This document shows, in pieces, positions 51,747-60,906 of a stretch of DNA of 64,000 nucleotides; position 1 is the stretch's first letter; the number at the start of each line of letters is the position of its first letter. The stretch covers positions 62,001 through 126,000 of the forward strand of contig CAWBNY010000002.1 of the NCBI GenBank assembly GCA_963790325.1, given 5' to 3'. This stretch comes from JAXDMK01 sp963790325. GTDB taxonomy: Bacteria; Actinomycetota; Acidimicrobiia; Acidimicrobiales; AC-14. The translations under genes were made by a program, and so were the position numbers. The notes below the pieces were generated by a model. That model ran no database searches. It worked only from the letters and a program-made list of their open reading frames with translations, and was not told where the DNA came from.

Positions 51747-52207
51747 TCCAGGACCGTCGCCGGCAGCCCGACGAAAAGCACGGCCACGAACGAGAAGAGG
51801 GCCAGCAGCAGGCTCACGAACGCCAGCGTCCCGTCCTGCCGGTGCTGGTGGGCACCGGTTGCGCGGCCGGGATCGTCGGCCTCCGCCCCGCCGCCGGCCG
51901 ACCATCGCCGCCGGGCCCACGCTGCGAACATCAGGCACCCGGGAGCCGCCATTGCGGTGGCGATCAACGTGAGGGCCGCCGGAACCGGCGGGTCGAACGC
52001 TCGCAACCCCGGGCCGCCGCCCGCGCACCCGGCCTCGGTCGCCAGGTACACCACCATGAAGTGCGTCAGCCAGATGACCGGTCCGCCCAGCAGCACGACC
52101 CAGCCCCTGCGGGTGAGCCGGTCGCTGGAAACGTCAACCGCCACCGGCGTGCCGTCCACCGACGTCGTCCCGCCGTCGGGACCGGGCGCGTCCCGATGGT
52201 CGGTCAT
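51740..52207 (-). CDS. membrane protein of the cytochrome oxidase operon, unknown function
   Basis: 155 residues with three helices (WVVLLGGPVIWLTHFMVVYLATEAG, AALTLIATAMAAPGCLMFAA, LAFVSLLLALFSFVAVLFVGLPA). No family was recognised. ATG at 52207 overlaps the oxidase stop as ATGA, and its stop lies inside the ctaG start, so it is translated with the oxidase and may help its assembly. Confidence 0.7.
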   Translation of the reverse strand: MTDHRDAPGPDGGTTSVDGTPVAVDVSSDRLTRRGWVVLLGGPVIWLTHFMVVYLATEAGCAGGGPGLRAFDPPVPAALTLIATAMAAPGCLMFAAWARRRWSAGGGAEADDPGRATGAHQHRQDGTLAFVSLLLALFSFVAVLFVGLPATVLEC

Positions 52208-54753
52208 ACCAGTCGGGGGGCCATGTAGAGAACGCCGAACCCGACCAGCCACACCACCACCACCGCCGCCCAGAAGCGGGCGATGTTGGCGACCGTGGCG
52301 TGGCGCCGGATGCCGTACTGCCCTCGTAGCGCCCAGTAGAGCGACATGAACAGCATGATCATCCCCGCCAGGAAGGCAACGAAGACGAAGCCGCTCAAGG
52401 TGTAGAAGATCGACCCGTAGGCGTGCTCGGTGCCGCCGAACTGGAACTGGGCGACGTCGCGGAACTGGATCACGGCGCCCGTCCCCGCCAGCGCGAGGGT
52501 GGCCGCCAGCGCGGCTATGAACTTTGTCTGCTCGCCGGCCCGCACCCGCCGGAGGGCGCCGCGGGCGCTGCGCCCGCTGAGGGCCAGGAGAGCGGCGGCG
52601 ACGACCGCCTCGGTCAGCGGTGGGTCGGCGATGCCCGGCGGCGGCCAGACCGGGTTCTCCAGCCGCAGGTAGAAGTAGCTGAGCAGCAAACCGCCGAAGG
52701 CGATGGCCATGAACAGGATGAGAAGCCCTACCGCCCACCTCGCCACCACCACGCTGCCGCCGGCGTTGACGGCAACCCCGTGCTCTCGCTCGAAGGCGTC
52801 CTCCTCCTCCACCGTCATGGGGGGATCCTCGGGCCAGTTCCAGCCCACCAGCGCCACGATGAGGATGAGCGCGCCAGCGGCGACGATCCACCGCCACTTG
52901 ATGAGCTCGGCGATGAAGATCAGCACCAGCCCGCACGCGGCCACGAGGGGCCAGATGGACGGCCCTGCGACCCGGAAGATCTCCTGCGGTCGGGCGTCGG
53001 CGGTGCCGACGATCACCGCCGCCCGCCACCGCAGCGGCCACTCGGCCAGGCTGTGGACGAACCGCTCGAGGTGCGGCTCGCCCCGGTGGAGGTCGTCCTG
53101 GTCCCACATGGGATGGCGGCTGTGGACGATGGGAAGCACCGACCAGCCGTGCTCGGCCGGGGGCGAGGACGTCGCCCATTCGAGCGTGTCGGCGTCCCAG
53201 GGGTTGTTCCCCGCCGGCTCTCCTCGGCGAAGGGTACGAACCACGTTCCAGACGAACACCGCGATGCCGGGCACGATGACGAACACCCCGACGGTGGAGA
53301 TGAGGTTGTAGATCCCCCACCCCGTGTCCTCGGTGTAGGTGTAGATGCGCCGGGGCATGCCGAGCAGGCCGGCGATGTGCATGGGGAAGAACGTGACGTT
53401 CACCCCGATGAACAGCAGCCAGAAGTTCCACCGCCCCAGACGTTCGTTGAGCAGCTTCCCGGTGAACTTGGGGAACCAGTAGTAGACACCGGCGAAGATC
53501 GGGAAGGCGACGCCGCCGATGAGCACGTAATGCATATGACCGACCACGAAGAACGAGTCGTGGGCCTGGAGATCGAAGGGCACGGCCGCCACCATCACCC
53601 CCGTGATGCCGCCGATGACGAAGATCACCAGGAAGCCGATGCAGAACAGGAACGGCGTCTTGAACACGGGCCGGCCGGCCCAGATGGTGGCCAGCCAGCC
53701 GACGAACTGCACGCCCGCAGGGATGGCGATCAGCATGCTGGCGGCGGCGAAGAAGCTGAGCACCAGCGGGGGCAGTCCTGTCGTGAACATGTGGTGGGCC
53801 CACAACCCGAACGACAGGAACCCGATCGCGACCAGGGCGCCGACCATCCACGTGTAGCCGACGATCCGTTGGCGGGTGAAGACGGGGATGATCATCGACA
53901 CCACGCCGGCGGCGGGGACGAACTGGATGTACACCTCGGGGTGCCCGAAGATCCAGAAGAGGTGCTGCCACAGCAGTGAGCTGCCGCCGAGGGCGGGGTT
54001 GAAGAACTGCGTCCCGAAGCCCCGGTCGAGCTCCAGCAGGAGGCTCCCGATGATCAGCGGTGTGAAGGCGAACAGGATCATGAACGAGAAGACCAGGAGC
54101 GCCCACGCGAAGAGCGGGATGCGGCTGAGGGTCATACCCGGGGCCCGCATCTTGAGGATGCCGATGATGATCTCGATGGCCGCCGCGATCGCTCCCACCT
54201 CGGCCACGCCCAGACCGAGCACCCAGAAGTCGAGGGCCAGGTCGGGCGAGTACTCGGGGCCGCTCAGGGGCGTGTAGGCGAACCACCCGGCGTCGGGTAC
54301 GAGTTGGAACAGCGTGCTGCTGTAGTAGAGGAGCCCGCCGAACAGCAGGGCCCAGTAGGAGAACGCCCCCAGCCGGGGAAAGGGCATCTCGCGGGTGCCC
54401 AGCAGCAAGGGCAGGGTCATGATGGCGAAGCCCTCGAAGATGGGCAGGATCACGAGGAACATCACAACCGTGCCGTGGTTGGTGAAGAGCTCGTTGTACA
54501 CCTCGGCACTGATGAAGTCGTTGTTGGGCACGGCCAGCTGGAGCCGCATCAGCACCGAGTCGAAGCTCCCGCCCAGGATCAGGAAGAAGAACCCGGTGAG
54601 CATCAGGCGCTTGCCCAGCTTGTCGTTCTGCACCCCGGTCAGCTGGCCCCACAGCCCCTTGGGATCGGCGAACAGCCGGTTGAGCTCGTCGTGGGTGAGC
54701 GGCTCCGCCACCTTCGGTCCCGGGGTGGACGGCGTCGTCTCGTCCGGAGTCAT
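52204..54753 (-). CDS. ctaD: cytochrome c oxidase subunit I fused to subunit III
   Basis: 849 residues. Subunit I: low-spin heme His in FTNHGTVVMF, CuB ligands in IFGHPEVYIQF (His-Tyr) and AHHMFTTG, K-channel and heme a3 in FFVVGHMHYVLIGGVAFP. From about residue 650 a five-helix subunit III part follows (ARWAVGLLILFMAIAFGGLLLSYFYLRLENPVWPPPG, GFVFVAFLAGMIMLFMSLYWALRG). The fusion removes the need for a separate ctaE. It pumps protons and reduces oxygen in the membrane. ATG at 54753 overlaps the ctaC stop as ATGA. Confidence 0.93.
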   Translation of the reverse strand: MTPDETTPSTPGPKVAEPLTHDELNRLFADPKGLWGQLTGVQNDKLGKRLMLTGFFFLILGGSFDSVLMRLQLAVPNNDFISAEVYNELFTNHGTVVMFLVILPIFEGFAIMTLPLLLGTREMPFPRLGAFSYWALLFGGLLYYSSTLFQLVPDAGWFAYTPLSGPEYSPDLALDFWVLGLGVAEVGAIAAAIEIIIGILKMRAPGMTLSRIPLFAWALLVFSFMILFAFTPLIIGSLLLELDRGFGTQFFNPALGGSSLLWQHLFWIFGHPEVYIQFVPAAGVVSMIIPVFTRQRIVGYTWMVGALVAIGFLSFGLWAHHMFTTGLPPLVLSFFAAASMLIAIPAGVQFVGWLATIWAGRPVFKTPFLFCIGFLVIFVIGGITGVMVAAVPFDLQAHDSFFVVGHMHYVLIGGVAFPIFAGVYYWFPKFTGKLLNERLGRWNFWLLFIGVNVTFFPMHIAGLLGMPRRIYTYTEDTGWGIYNLISTVGVFVIVPGIAVFVWNVVRTLRRGEPAGNNPWDADTLEWATSSPPAEHGWSVLPIVHSRHPMWDQDDLHRGEPHLERFVHSLAEWPLRWRAAVIVGTADARPQEIFRVAGPSIWPLVAACGLVLIFIAELIKWRWIVAAGALILIVALVGWNWPEDPPMTVEEEDAFEREHGVAVNAGGSVVVARWAVGLLILFMAIAFGGLLLSYFYLRLENPVWPPPGIADPPLTEAVVAAALLALSGRSARGALRRVRAGEQTKFIAALAATLALAGTGAVIQFRDVAQFQFGGTEHAYGSIFYTLSGFVFVAFLAGMIMLFMSLYWALRGQYGIRRHATVANIARFWAAVVVVWLVGFGVLYMAPRLV

Positions 54754-55688
54754 CGCAGTGTGCCCAGGTAGGCGAGGACGGCCTCGATGTCCTCGGGGCT
54801 GATCTGGGCGGCGGGCATGTGCACACCCCGCTTGATGGCGTGGGGGTCGGAGACCCACCGGGCCAGGTTGGCGGCGGTGTTCTCCAGGGGCGACGCGCCG
54901 AGGGTGGGCCGGCTGGCGATGTGGGTCAGGTCCGGGCCGCGTGTGCCCGCCGCGCTCGTCCCCGCCACCGTGTGGCAGGACGCACAGTCCCCCGCACCGA
55001 GGAACACCTGCTGGCCCCGCCGAGCGATCGCATCGCCCGGTGTCGCCGCGGCCTGGCTGCGGGCTGCGGCCCAGGCGTCGAAGCGGTCCGCCGGCTCCGC
55101 CACGACGGCCATGCCCATGAGCGTGTGCTGGAGCCCGCAGAACTCGGCGCACCGGCTGGCGTACTCGCCCGGCTCGTCGGCTTCGAGCACGAGGATGTTG
55201 ACCCTGTCGGGAAGCAGGTCGAGCTTGCCGCCCAGCTCCGGGACCCAGAAGCTGTGGATGACGTCGGCCGACGACAGGCGGAGCGCGACCTTCCGGCCCA
55301 CGGGGATGTGCAGCTCGTTGGCGGTGGTCACCGCCTGGTCGGGGTAGCGGACCTCCCACCACCACTGGTGCCCGACGACGTCGACCACGAGCGCGCCTTC
55401 GGGCGCCGTCGTCTCGAGATCCGTCAGGGCCCGCACCGTGGCCGCGAACACGACCGAGATCACGATGAGCGGCACCGCCACGCCCGCACCGATCATCCAG
55501 GCGCCGAAGCGCCCGGTGGCGTCGGCCCCGGGTTCGGTGCCGCCATCGGCCCGGGACCGGAACAGTCCGACGGCGAGGAAGACGGCGAAGACCACGAACA
55601 CGGCCACGCCGAGCGCAAGCATCAACCACCACAGCGCGGCCGCCGACTCGGCCGCCGGGCCCTGAGGATCGAGGCTTCCGCCAGTCAC
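54750..55688 (-). CDS. ctaC: cytochrome c oxidase subunit II with fused cytochrome c domain
   Basis: 312 residues. Two N-terminal helices (AALWWLMLALGVAVFVVFAVFLAVGLF and WMIGAGVAVPLIVISVVFAATV), the cupredoxin domain with the CuA site (SADVIHSFWVPEL, then CAEFCGLQHTLMGM), and a C-terminal class I cytochrome c with heme motif CASCH and axial Met in HMPAAQ. This is a caa3-type oxidase subunit. GTG at 55688 follows GGAGGCGGG. First gene of the operon; no separate signal for copper. Confidence 0.93.
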   Translation of the reverse strand: MTGGSLDPQGPAAESAAALWWLMLALGVAVFVVFAVFLAVGLFRSRADGGTEPGADATGRFGAWMIGAGVAVPLIVISVVFAATVRALTDLETTAPEGALVVDVVGHQWWWEVRYPDQAVTTANELHIPVGRKVALRLSSADVIHSFWVPELGGKLDLLPDRVNILVLEADEPGEYASRCAEFCGLQHTLMGMAVVAEPADRFDAWAAARSQAAATPGDAIARRGQQVFLGAGDCASCHTVAGTSAAGTRGPDLTHIASRPTLGASPLENTAANLARWVSDPHAIKRGVHMPAAQISPEDIEAVLAYLGTLR

Positions 55689-55949
55689 ACTCCCGCCTCC
55701 CTGAGTACCTGCCAGGGGAGTCCTCGGCCTGTTGCGGCGACCCCCGGTCGTGCGTCGGCGGACAGTCTCGGTGCAGTCCCCCGGCGAGTCAAACCTGGCC
55801 GCCGTGGCCCCGGTGCGGTCCTCGATCCGACGGCGGGCCACGGCGACGGCGGATGCCCCGGCCGGCCAGGAAGGCGTGGCTGGGCGCACCTCCCGTGGCG
55901 GCGACCGCAACCGGAGCTGCTCGGGACCGCTCGGCCTATGGTCCCGGGG

Positions 55950-57335
55950 ATGACCGATCTCTCGGAGCTGTTTCGGGCCGCCGCCGGAGCGGCCGCCTCC
56001 TACCGCGCCTCCCTCGGTGACCGTCCGGTGCACGCCGCCGGCGACCTCGATCGGCTGCGGGCGGCGTTCGGAGGGCGGCTCCCGGACCTGCCCACCCCCG
56101 CCGGCGAAGCCTTCGATGCCCTGGTCGAAGCAGCGGACGGCGGGCTGGTGGCGACCGCCGGTCCCAGGTACTTCGGCTTCGTCATCGGTGGCGCGCTTCC
56201 GGCTGCCACCGCCGCCGACATCCTTGCCACCGGATGGGACCAGTGCGCGTTCAGCTCCGTTGTGTCCCCGGCTGCGGTGGCCGCCGAAGAGGCCGCGGGG
56301 GCGTGGCTCAAGGAGCTCCTTGGACTCCCGTCCACGGCTTCGATCGGCTTCGTCACCGGCGCTCAGGCCGCCAACACGGTGGGTATCGCCGCCGGCCGCC
56401 ATCAGGTGCTGGCTGCCGCCGGGTGGGACGTCGAAGCGGACGGGCTCTACGGAGCGCCCCGGGTCCGGGTGGTGGCGGGCGTCGAGCGCCACGCCACGGT
56501 GGATCGGGCGCTGCGCCTCCTCGGCTTCGGCACCAACATCGTCGAGCCCGTCGCGCCCGACTCGAACGGGGCGATCGACCTCGACGACCTCGCCCGCGTG
56601 CTCGGCCAAGGTGTGGTCGGTCCGGTGATCGTGTGCCTCCAGGCCGGCAACGTCAACACCGGCGCGGTGGATCCGCTCCGGGCCGCCTGCGAGATCGCCC
56701 GCCGTCACGGCGCCTGGATCCACGTCGACGGCGCCTTCGGCCTCTGGGCTGCGGCGAGCCCGAGGACGCAGCATCTGGTCGAGGGCGTCGAGCTGGCGGA
56801 CTCGTGGGCCTGCGACGGTCACAAGTGGCTCAACGTCCCGTACGACTCGGGGTTCGCGATCTGCGCCCACCCCCACGTCCACAGTGCAGCGGTGTCCTAC
56901 ACCGCGCCGTACCTGGCCGGGCCGGGCGGACGGACGACGGGTGGAGCGGACTTCACCCTCGAGTCCTCACGACGGGCTCGCGGCTTCGCCACCTGGGCTG
57001 CCCTTCGTGAGCTTGGTCGTGAGGGAATCGCGGCGCTGGTCGAGCGCAACTGCCACCTGGCCCGCCGCATGGCCGAGGGGCTGGCGGCCGGAGGTGCGCA
57101 GATAGCCAACGAGGTCGTCCTGAACCAGGTGCTGGCCGGGTTCGGCGACGACGCCCGCACCGAGCGGGTCATCGACGGGGTCCAGCGCGACGGCACCTGC
57201 TGGCTGGGCGGCACGACGTGGCGGGGGCGGCGCCTGATGCGGGTCTCGATCTCGAACTGGTCGACTACGGAGGCCGACATCGATCTGTCCGTCGACGCGG
57301 TTCTGCGGGTGGCGGCGGGTGTCGGACGGCCCTGA
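55950..57335 (+). CDS. PLP-dependent decarboxylase (group II, AADC-like)
   Basis: 461 residues. DGHKWLNVPYDSGFAI holds the PLP lysine; IHVDGAFGLWAAASP the PLP Asp; TGAQAANTVGIAAGRH binds phosphate. The family decarboxylates amino acids such as aromatic ones, glutamate or 2,4-diaminobutyrate; the substrate is unknown. CCTATGGT stands before the ATG at 55950, giving a near-leaderless message. Divergent from the oxidase operon by 260 bases without genes. Confidence 0.88.
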   Translation: MTDLSELFRAAAGAAASYRASLGDRPVHAAGDLDRLRAAFGGRLPDLPTPAGEAFDALVEAADGGLVATAGPRYFGFVIGGALPAATAADILATGWDQCAFSSVVSPAAVAAEEAAGAWLKELLGLPSTASIGFVTGAQAANTVGIAAGRHQVLAAAGWDVEADGLYGAPRVRVVAGVERHATVDRALRLLGFGTNIVEPVAPDSNGAIDLDDLARVLGQGVVGPVIVCLQAGNVNTGAVDPLRAACEIARRHGAWIHVDGAFGLWAAASPRTQHLVEGVELADSWACDGHKWLNVPYDSGFAICAHPHVHSAAVSYTAPYLAGPGGRTTGGADFTLESSRRARGFATWAALRELGREGIAALVERNCHLARRMAEGLAAGGAQIANEVVLNQVLAGFGDDARTERVIDGVQRDGTCWLGGTTWRGRRLMRVSISNWSTTEADIDLSVDAVLRVAAGVGRP

Positions 57336-57548
57336 TGCGGGCGACTCGCGCTCCCCGGGTCCGGGTCGTGTGACCGGTGGCCACGGGCGGCGAGTCAGGA
57401 CGCCGGCGCCGGGGAGCCATGCCAACCTGTACGGCATCCGCGACGAGCCACCCCTTTCCGCCGTGAGCGAAGAACGGCAGCCGATGCCCGATGGCAGCCG
57501 GAGCCGTCAGTGCCTCGCGGCCGCACACGGCCGACCGGGGGCTCGCCG

Positions 57549-59222
57549 ATGACCGCCCTCACCCCGGACCGATTGTTCCGATGGGGCGTCGCATCGTTCG
57601 AACCGCGCCACGACCGGGTCCTGATCTGGTCCCGGGTGCCGCCCGGCTACGGGGACGTGGAATGGGAGGTCGCCGCCGACCCGAGCTTCGTCCACGTGAT
57701 CGGCGGAGGGACGACCGACGCCGGGCCGGAGCGCGACGGCACCGTCGTCGTCGACGCCGACGGCCTGTCGCCGGCGACCACCTACTGGTACCGGTTCGCC
57801 ACCGGTGGCACCCGGTCGCCGGCGGGCCGCACCCGGACACTCGGCTCGGCGGGGACGGAGCGGGTGCGGATCGGCTACGTCTGTTGCTCCGGCTACTCGG
57901 TTGCACCCCTCGGGGTGTTCCGCGCCCTGGCGGAGCGGGAGGTCGACCTGGTGGTCCACCTCGGTGACTACATCTACGAGGACGACGGTGGCGGCGGACC
58001 CCGCCGCCACCGTCCGCCGAGGGCGGCGCTGACCCTCGACGACTACCGCCAGCGGCTGGCCCAGCTGAGGGAGGACCCTGACTGCCAGGCCCTCCATCGC
58101 CGCCACCCGATGACCCTCGTCTGGGACGACCACGACCTCGCCGACAACGCCTGGCGGGACGGAGCGAAGGAGCACGTCCCCGATCGCGACGGGCCGTGGG
58201 CCGACCGGGTGGCCGCCGCCGCCCGGGCTCGCCAGGAGTGGCTCCCGTCCCGCCTCGAGGACCCCCGGCGCCCGACCCGCACGTGGCGGAGCTTCGCGGT
58301 GGGCGACCTGGCGGAGATGATCCTGCTGGACACCCGGTTCGAAGGCCGTGACCTGCAGGCCGGCGAACAGGGTGCGCCCGGCCGGAACGACCCCCACCGG
58401 TCGTTGCTGGGCGACGACCAGCGGGTGTGGCTCGAGCAGCGGATGGCTGACACCAGCCGGCCGTGGACCCTGGTCCACAGCGGCGTGGTCGTGAACGAGG
58501 TGGCGCTGCGGCTCCCTCCGTCGCCGGTGATCAACGCCCTGCTCCCCAACGGCTACGCCGTGCTGGACGGGAAGGTGCTCCACGACGACCAGTGGGACGG
58601 CTACACCGCCGAGCGGGCCCGCCTCGCACGCTGGATGGGAGACCGGGCGGGCGCCGGTTGCCGCACCCTGCTGCTCTCCGGCGACATCCACTCGTCGTGG
58701 GCGTTCGAGGGACCCCCCGATCCCGACGGGCAGGGCGACGACTCGCGGGGGGCGGAGCCGGTCGGCTTGGAGGTCACGGTCCCCGCCACCTCGTCGGTGC
58801 CGATGGCCCGGACCCATCTCCCGGGCGCGTGGAGGGTGATCGACGGAGCGGTGCGGCGGATGCCCCACGTGAGGTGGGCCGACCTCACCCGCCGGGGCTA
58901 CAGCGTGGTCGACCTGACGCCGAGCCGCGCGGTGGCCGAATGGTGGTTCGTCGACGCCTTCCACGGCGACCCCGCCGGCACCGCCCGCCTGGGTGCCGCG
59001 CTGGCCTGGGACCGGTCGCCGTGGCCGCCCCGGTGGCGCGCCGCGACACCGACCGCCGACCCATCCCGGCCGGGCCTGCCGGACGAGCTGCCGCCGCGCC
59101 CCCACGACCTGGCCCGGCTGCGTTGGCACCGGCGGGCGCGGCGCACGGCCGAGATCGTCCTCGCCGTGGGCGCGGTGGTGGCACCGGCGGCCGTCCTGGC
59201 CGTCGCCCGCCGTCGCCGTTGA
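57549..59222 (+). CDS. PhoD-like alkaline phosphatase/phosphodiesterase
   Basis: 557 residues. Metal motifs LVVHLGDYIYEDD, TLVWDDHDLADNAW (PhoD), LLSGDIHSSWAFEG and a Pro/Ala-rich end closing with a short helix (EIVLAVGAVVAPAAVLAVARRR). Unlike classical PhoD it has no Tat signal; the C-terminal helix may anchor it to the membrane. It follows the decarboxylase after 213 bases and lies before the heliorhodopsin gene. Start ATG at 57549. Confidence 0.85.
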   Translation: MTALTPDRLFRWGVASFEPRHDRVLIWSRVPPGYGDVEWEVAADPSFVHVIGGGTTDAGPERDGTVVVDADGLSPATTYWYRFATGGTRSPAGRTRTLGSAGTERVRIGYVCCSGYSVAPLGVFRALAEREVDLVVHLGDYIYEDDGGGGPRRHRPPRAALTLDDYRQRLAQLREDPDCQALHRRHPMTLVWDDHDLADNAWRDGAKEHVPDRDGPWADRVAAAARARQEWLPSRLEDPRRPTRTWRSFAVGDLAEMILLDTRFEGRDLQAGEQGAPGRNDPHRSLLGDDQRVWLEQRMADTSRPWTLVHSGVVVNEVALRLPPSPVINALLPNGYAVLDGKVLHDDQWDGYTAERARLARWMGDRAGAGCRTLLLSGDIHSSWAFEGPPDPDGQGDDSRGAEPVGLEVTVPATSSVPMARTHLPGAWRVIDGAVRRMPHVRWADLTRRGYSVVDLTPSRAVAEWWFVDAFHGDPAGTARLGAALAWDRSPWPPRWRAATPTADPSRPGLPDELPPRPHDLARLRWHRRARRTAEIVLAVGAVVAPAAVLAVARRRR

Positions 59223-59306
59223 GGGGCGGCCGCTGACCCTCCCCACGACGGGCGGGGGCACCCGGTGGATCCCGCAAGGCGCCGCCGGGCGTCGACCGTG
59301 CACGGC

Positions 59307-60125
59307 ATGGGCGACGACGTGACACGATGGGGAACGGTGCGGCGAACCGACGGCGACCAGAACGTCCCCGACAGAGTGCTCACGGCCCGCGACCGCAAGC
59401 TCCGCCGGTTGAACCTCGTCGTGGGTTCGGCCCATCTTGTCCAGGGCGGGCTCATGCTCGCCCTCAGCAACAGCCTCGCGTTGCCGGTGGTGGCCGCCTA
59501 CCTGCGCGACGATCCGGTCGCCGTCCAGGGCCCGGTCACCCCCGAGGTGATCTTCGAGGTGGCCATCGGGCCGGCGGTGGCGCTGTTCCTCCTGCTCGCC
59601 GCAGTCGACCACCTGCTGATGGCCGCTCCCGGCATCCGTCGCTGGTACGAGCGCAACCTCGACCGGGGAACCAACGTCGCCCGCTGGGCGGAGTACTCGT
59701 TGAGCGCGTCGATCATGGTGGTGCTCATCGGCCTCTTCGTGGGGATCCGCGACGTGGCCGCCCTCCTCGGGCTGTTCGGGGTGAACACGTCGATGATCCT
59801 GTTCGGCCTCCTCATGGAGCGTCACCAGACGCCGGGCAGGACCGACTGGGCCGCGTTCTGGTGCGGGTGCCTGGCCGGGACGGTCCCGTGGCTGGCGATC
59901 TGGTGGTACACCCTCGGGGCGGGCGCGGTGCCCAGCTTCGTCTACGCCATAACGGTGACCCAGCTCTTGCTCTTCGCCGCCTTCGGCGCCAACCAGGCGC
60001 TGCAGTTCGCCCGGACCGGCCCCTGGCGTTCGTACCGGTTCGGCGAGTCGGCCTACATCGTGCTCAGCCTGGTGGCCAAGTCGCTGCTGGCGTGGCTCAT
60101 CTACGCCAACGTCCTGCGCAGCTGA
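59307..60125 (+). CDS. heliorhodopsin
   Basis: 272 residues with seven helices. Lys258 in YIVLSLVAKSLLAW is the retinal Schiff-base lysine and Glu129 in NVARWAEYSLSASIMVVLIG the counterion; GLFVGIRDVAALLGLFGVNTSMILFGLLMERH and FARTGPWRSYRFGESAY are typical. Heliorhodopsins have inverted topology (N-terminus inside) and no clear pump activity; a signalling role is suspected. The ATG at 59307 is the best start, a GTG at 59319 or 59337 possible. 84 bases after PhoD. No retinal synthesis gene is nearby. Confidence 0.93.
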   Translation: MGDDVTRWGTVRRTDGDQNVPDRVLTARDRKLRRLNLVVGSAHLVQGGLMLALSNSLALPVVAAYLRDDPVAVQGPVTPEVIFEVAIGPAVALFLLLAAVDHLLMAAPGIRRWYERNLDRGTNVARWAEYSLSASIMVVLIGLFVGIRDVAALLGLFGVNTSMILFGLLMERHQTPGRTDWAAFWCGCLAGTVPWLAIWWYTLGAGAVPSFVYAITVTQLLLFAAFGANQALQFARTGPWRSYRFGESAYIVLSLVAKSLLAWLIYANVLRS

Positions 60126-60270
60126 CGGTTGCCGGCGACGCCGCCGGCAGGCGTTGGGTAGGGGTCGCCCGTTGCGGGAAAGGAAGCTCGCGGGGCGACC
60201 GACCGCGGCTGGCTCGCCCTCGTCCGTGCGAGCCGCGAGCCGGCGAGCCGGCAGGAGGGAAGGTCAGACG

Positions 60271-60411
60271 ATGAGAAGGACGGTGCGGGCCTTGATCGCA
60301 GTTGTGATCGCCGGCGGTCTGCTGGCCGGCTGCAGCGCCGAGGGCGGTATCGACACCTCGGGCGACGGCGTCAAGATCGAGGGCGATATCGACGCCGAGA
60401 ACACCCCCTGA
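60271..60411 (+). CDS. small lipoprotein, 46 residues
   Basis: Very short lipoprotein: MRRTVRALIAVVIAGGLLAGC (lipobox LLAGC), then about 25 acidic residues (SAEGGIDTSGDGVKIEGDID). GGAGGGAAGG lies 8 bases before the ATG. No family recognised. It lies 146 bases after the heliorhodopsin. Confidence 0.7.
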   Translation: MRRTVRALIAVVIAGGLLAGCSAEGGIDTSGDGVKIEGDIDAENTP

Positions 60412-60494
60412 CAGCGGGTGCGGGGCCGTCGTGGCTCCGAGCTCACGACGGGCGGGGCACAACCGGTCGGTGAAGAACCTGGTCGGGGCCGATC

Positions 60495-60816
60495 TCAGCC
60501 ACAGCCGGTCGGAGCCGGCCCCGACAATCGACCACCGCCGGCATCCAGGTCCCACCATCGCGCCAGGTGCGGACCGAACACGAGGTGGTAGCGGCCTCCC
60601 AGGAGCACGGCGGCGACCTCGAAGGTGACCCGATCGGCGACACCGGCGGCGCCGGCCGCCGGCCGCCGGCCGGGCCCGGGCGATCGCGGCCCGGTCGGTG
60701 TCGAACCCGGCGACGGTGTCGTCGGGCGCGGCCAGGGCCAGCGCGATGGCGATCCCACCCTCGCCGCATGCGAGCACGCCGATCCGCCGGCCAGGGCGGT
60801 GGCCGGGCGTCGTCAC
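60495..60816 (-). pseudogene. methyltransferase relic
   Basis: RIGVLACGEGGIAIALALAAPDDTVAGFDTDRAAIARAR is the SAM-binding start of a methyltransferase; after a frame break AAGVADRVTFEVAAVLLGGRYHLVFGPHLARWWDL continues in another frame to a stop at 60495. Both halves fit one protein, but the rest is gone. It separates the small lipoprotein from the radical SAM gene. Confidence 0.6.
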
Positions 60817-60906
60817 CCCGGCTGCGGGGCGACGTACACCGAGTCACGGGAAATTCTCGTAGAGGGGGCGTAAGGTCGGCCAAACAGCTTCGACGAGGGA
60901 GCGATC

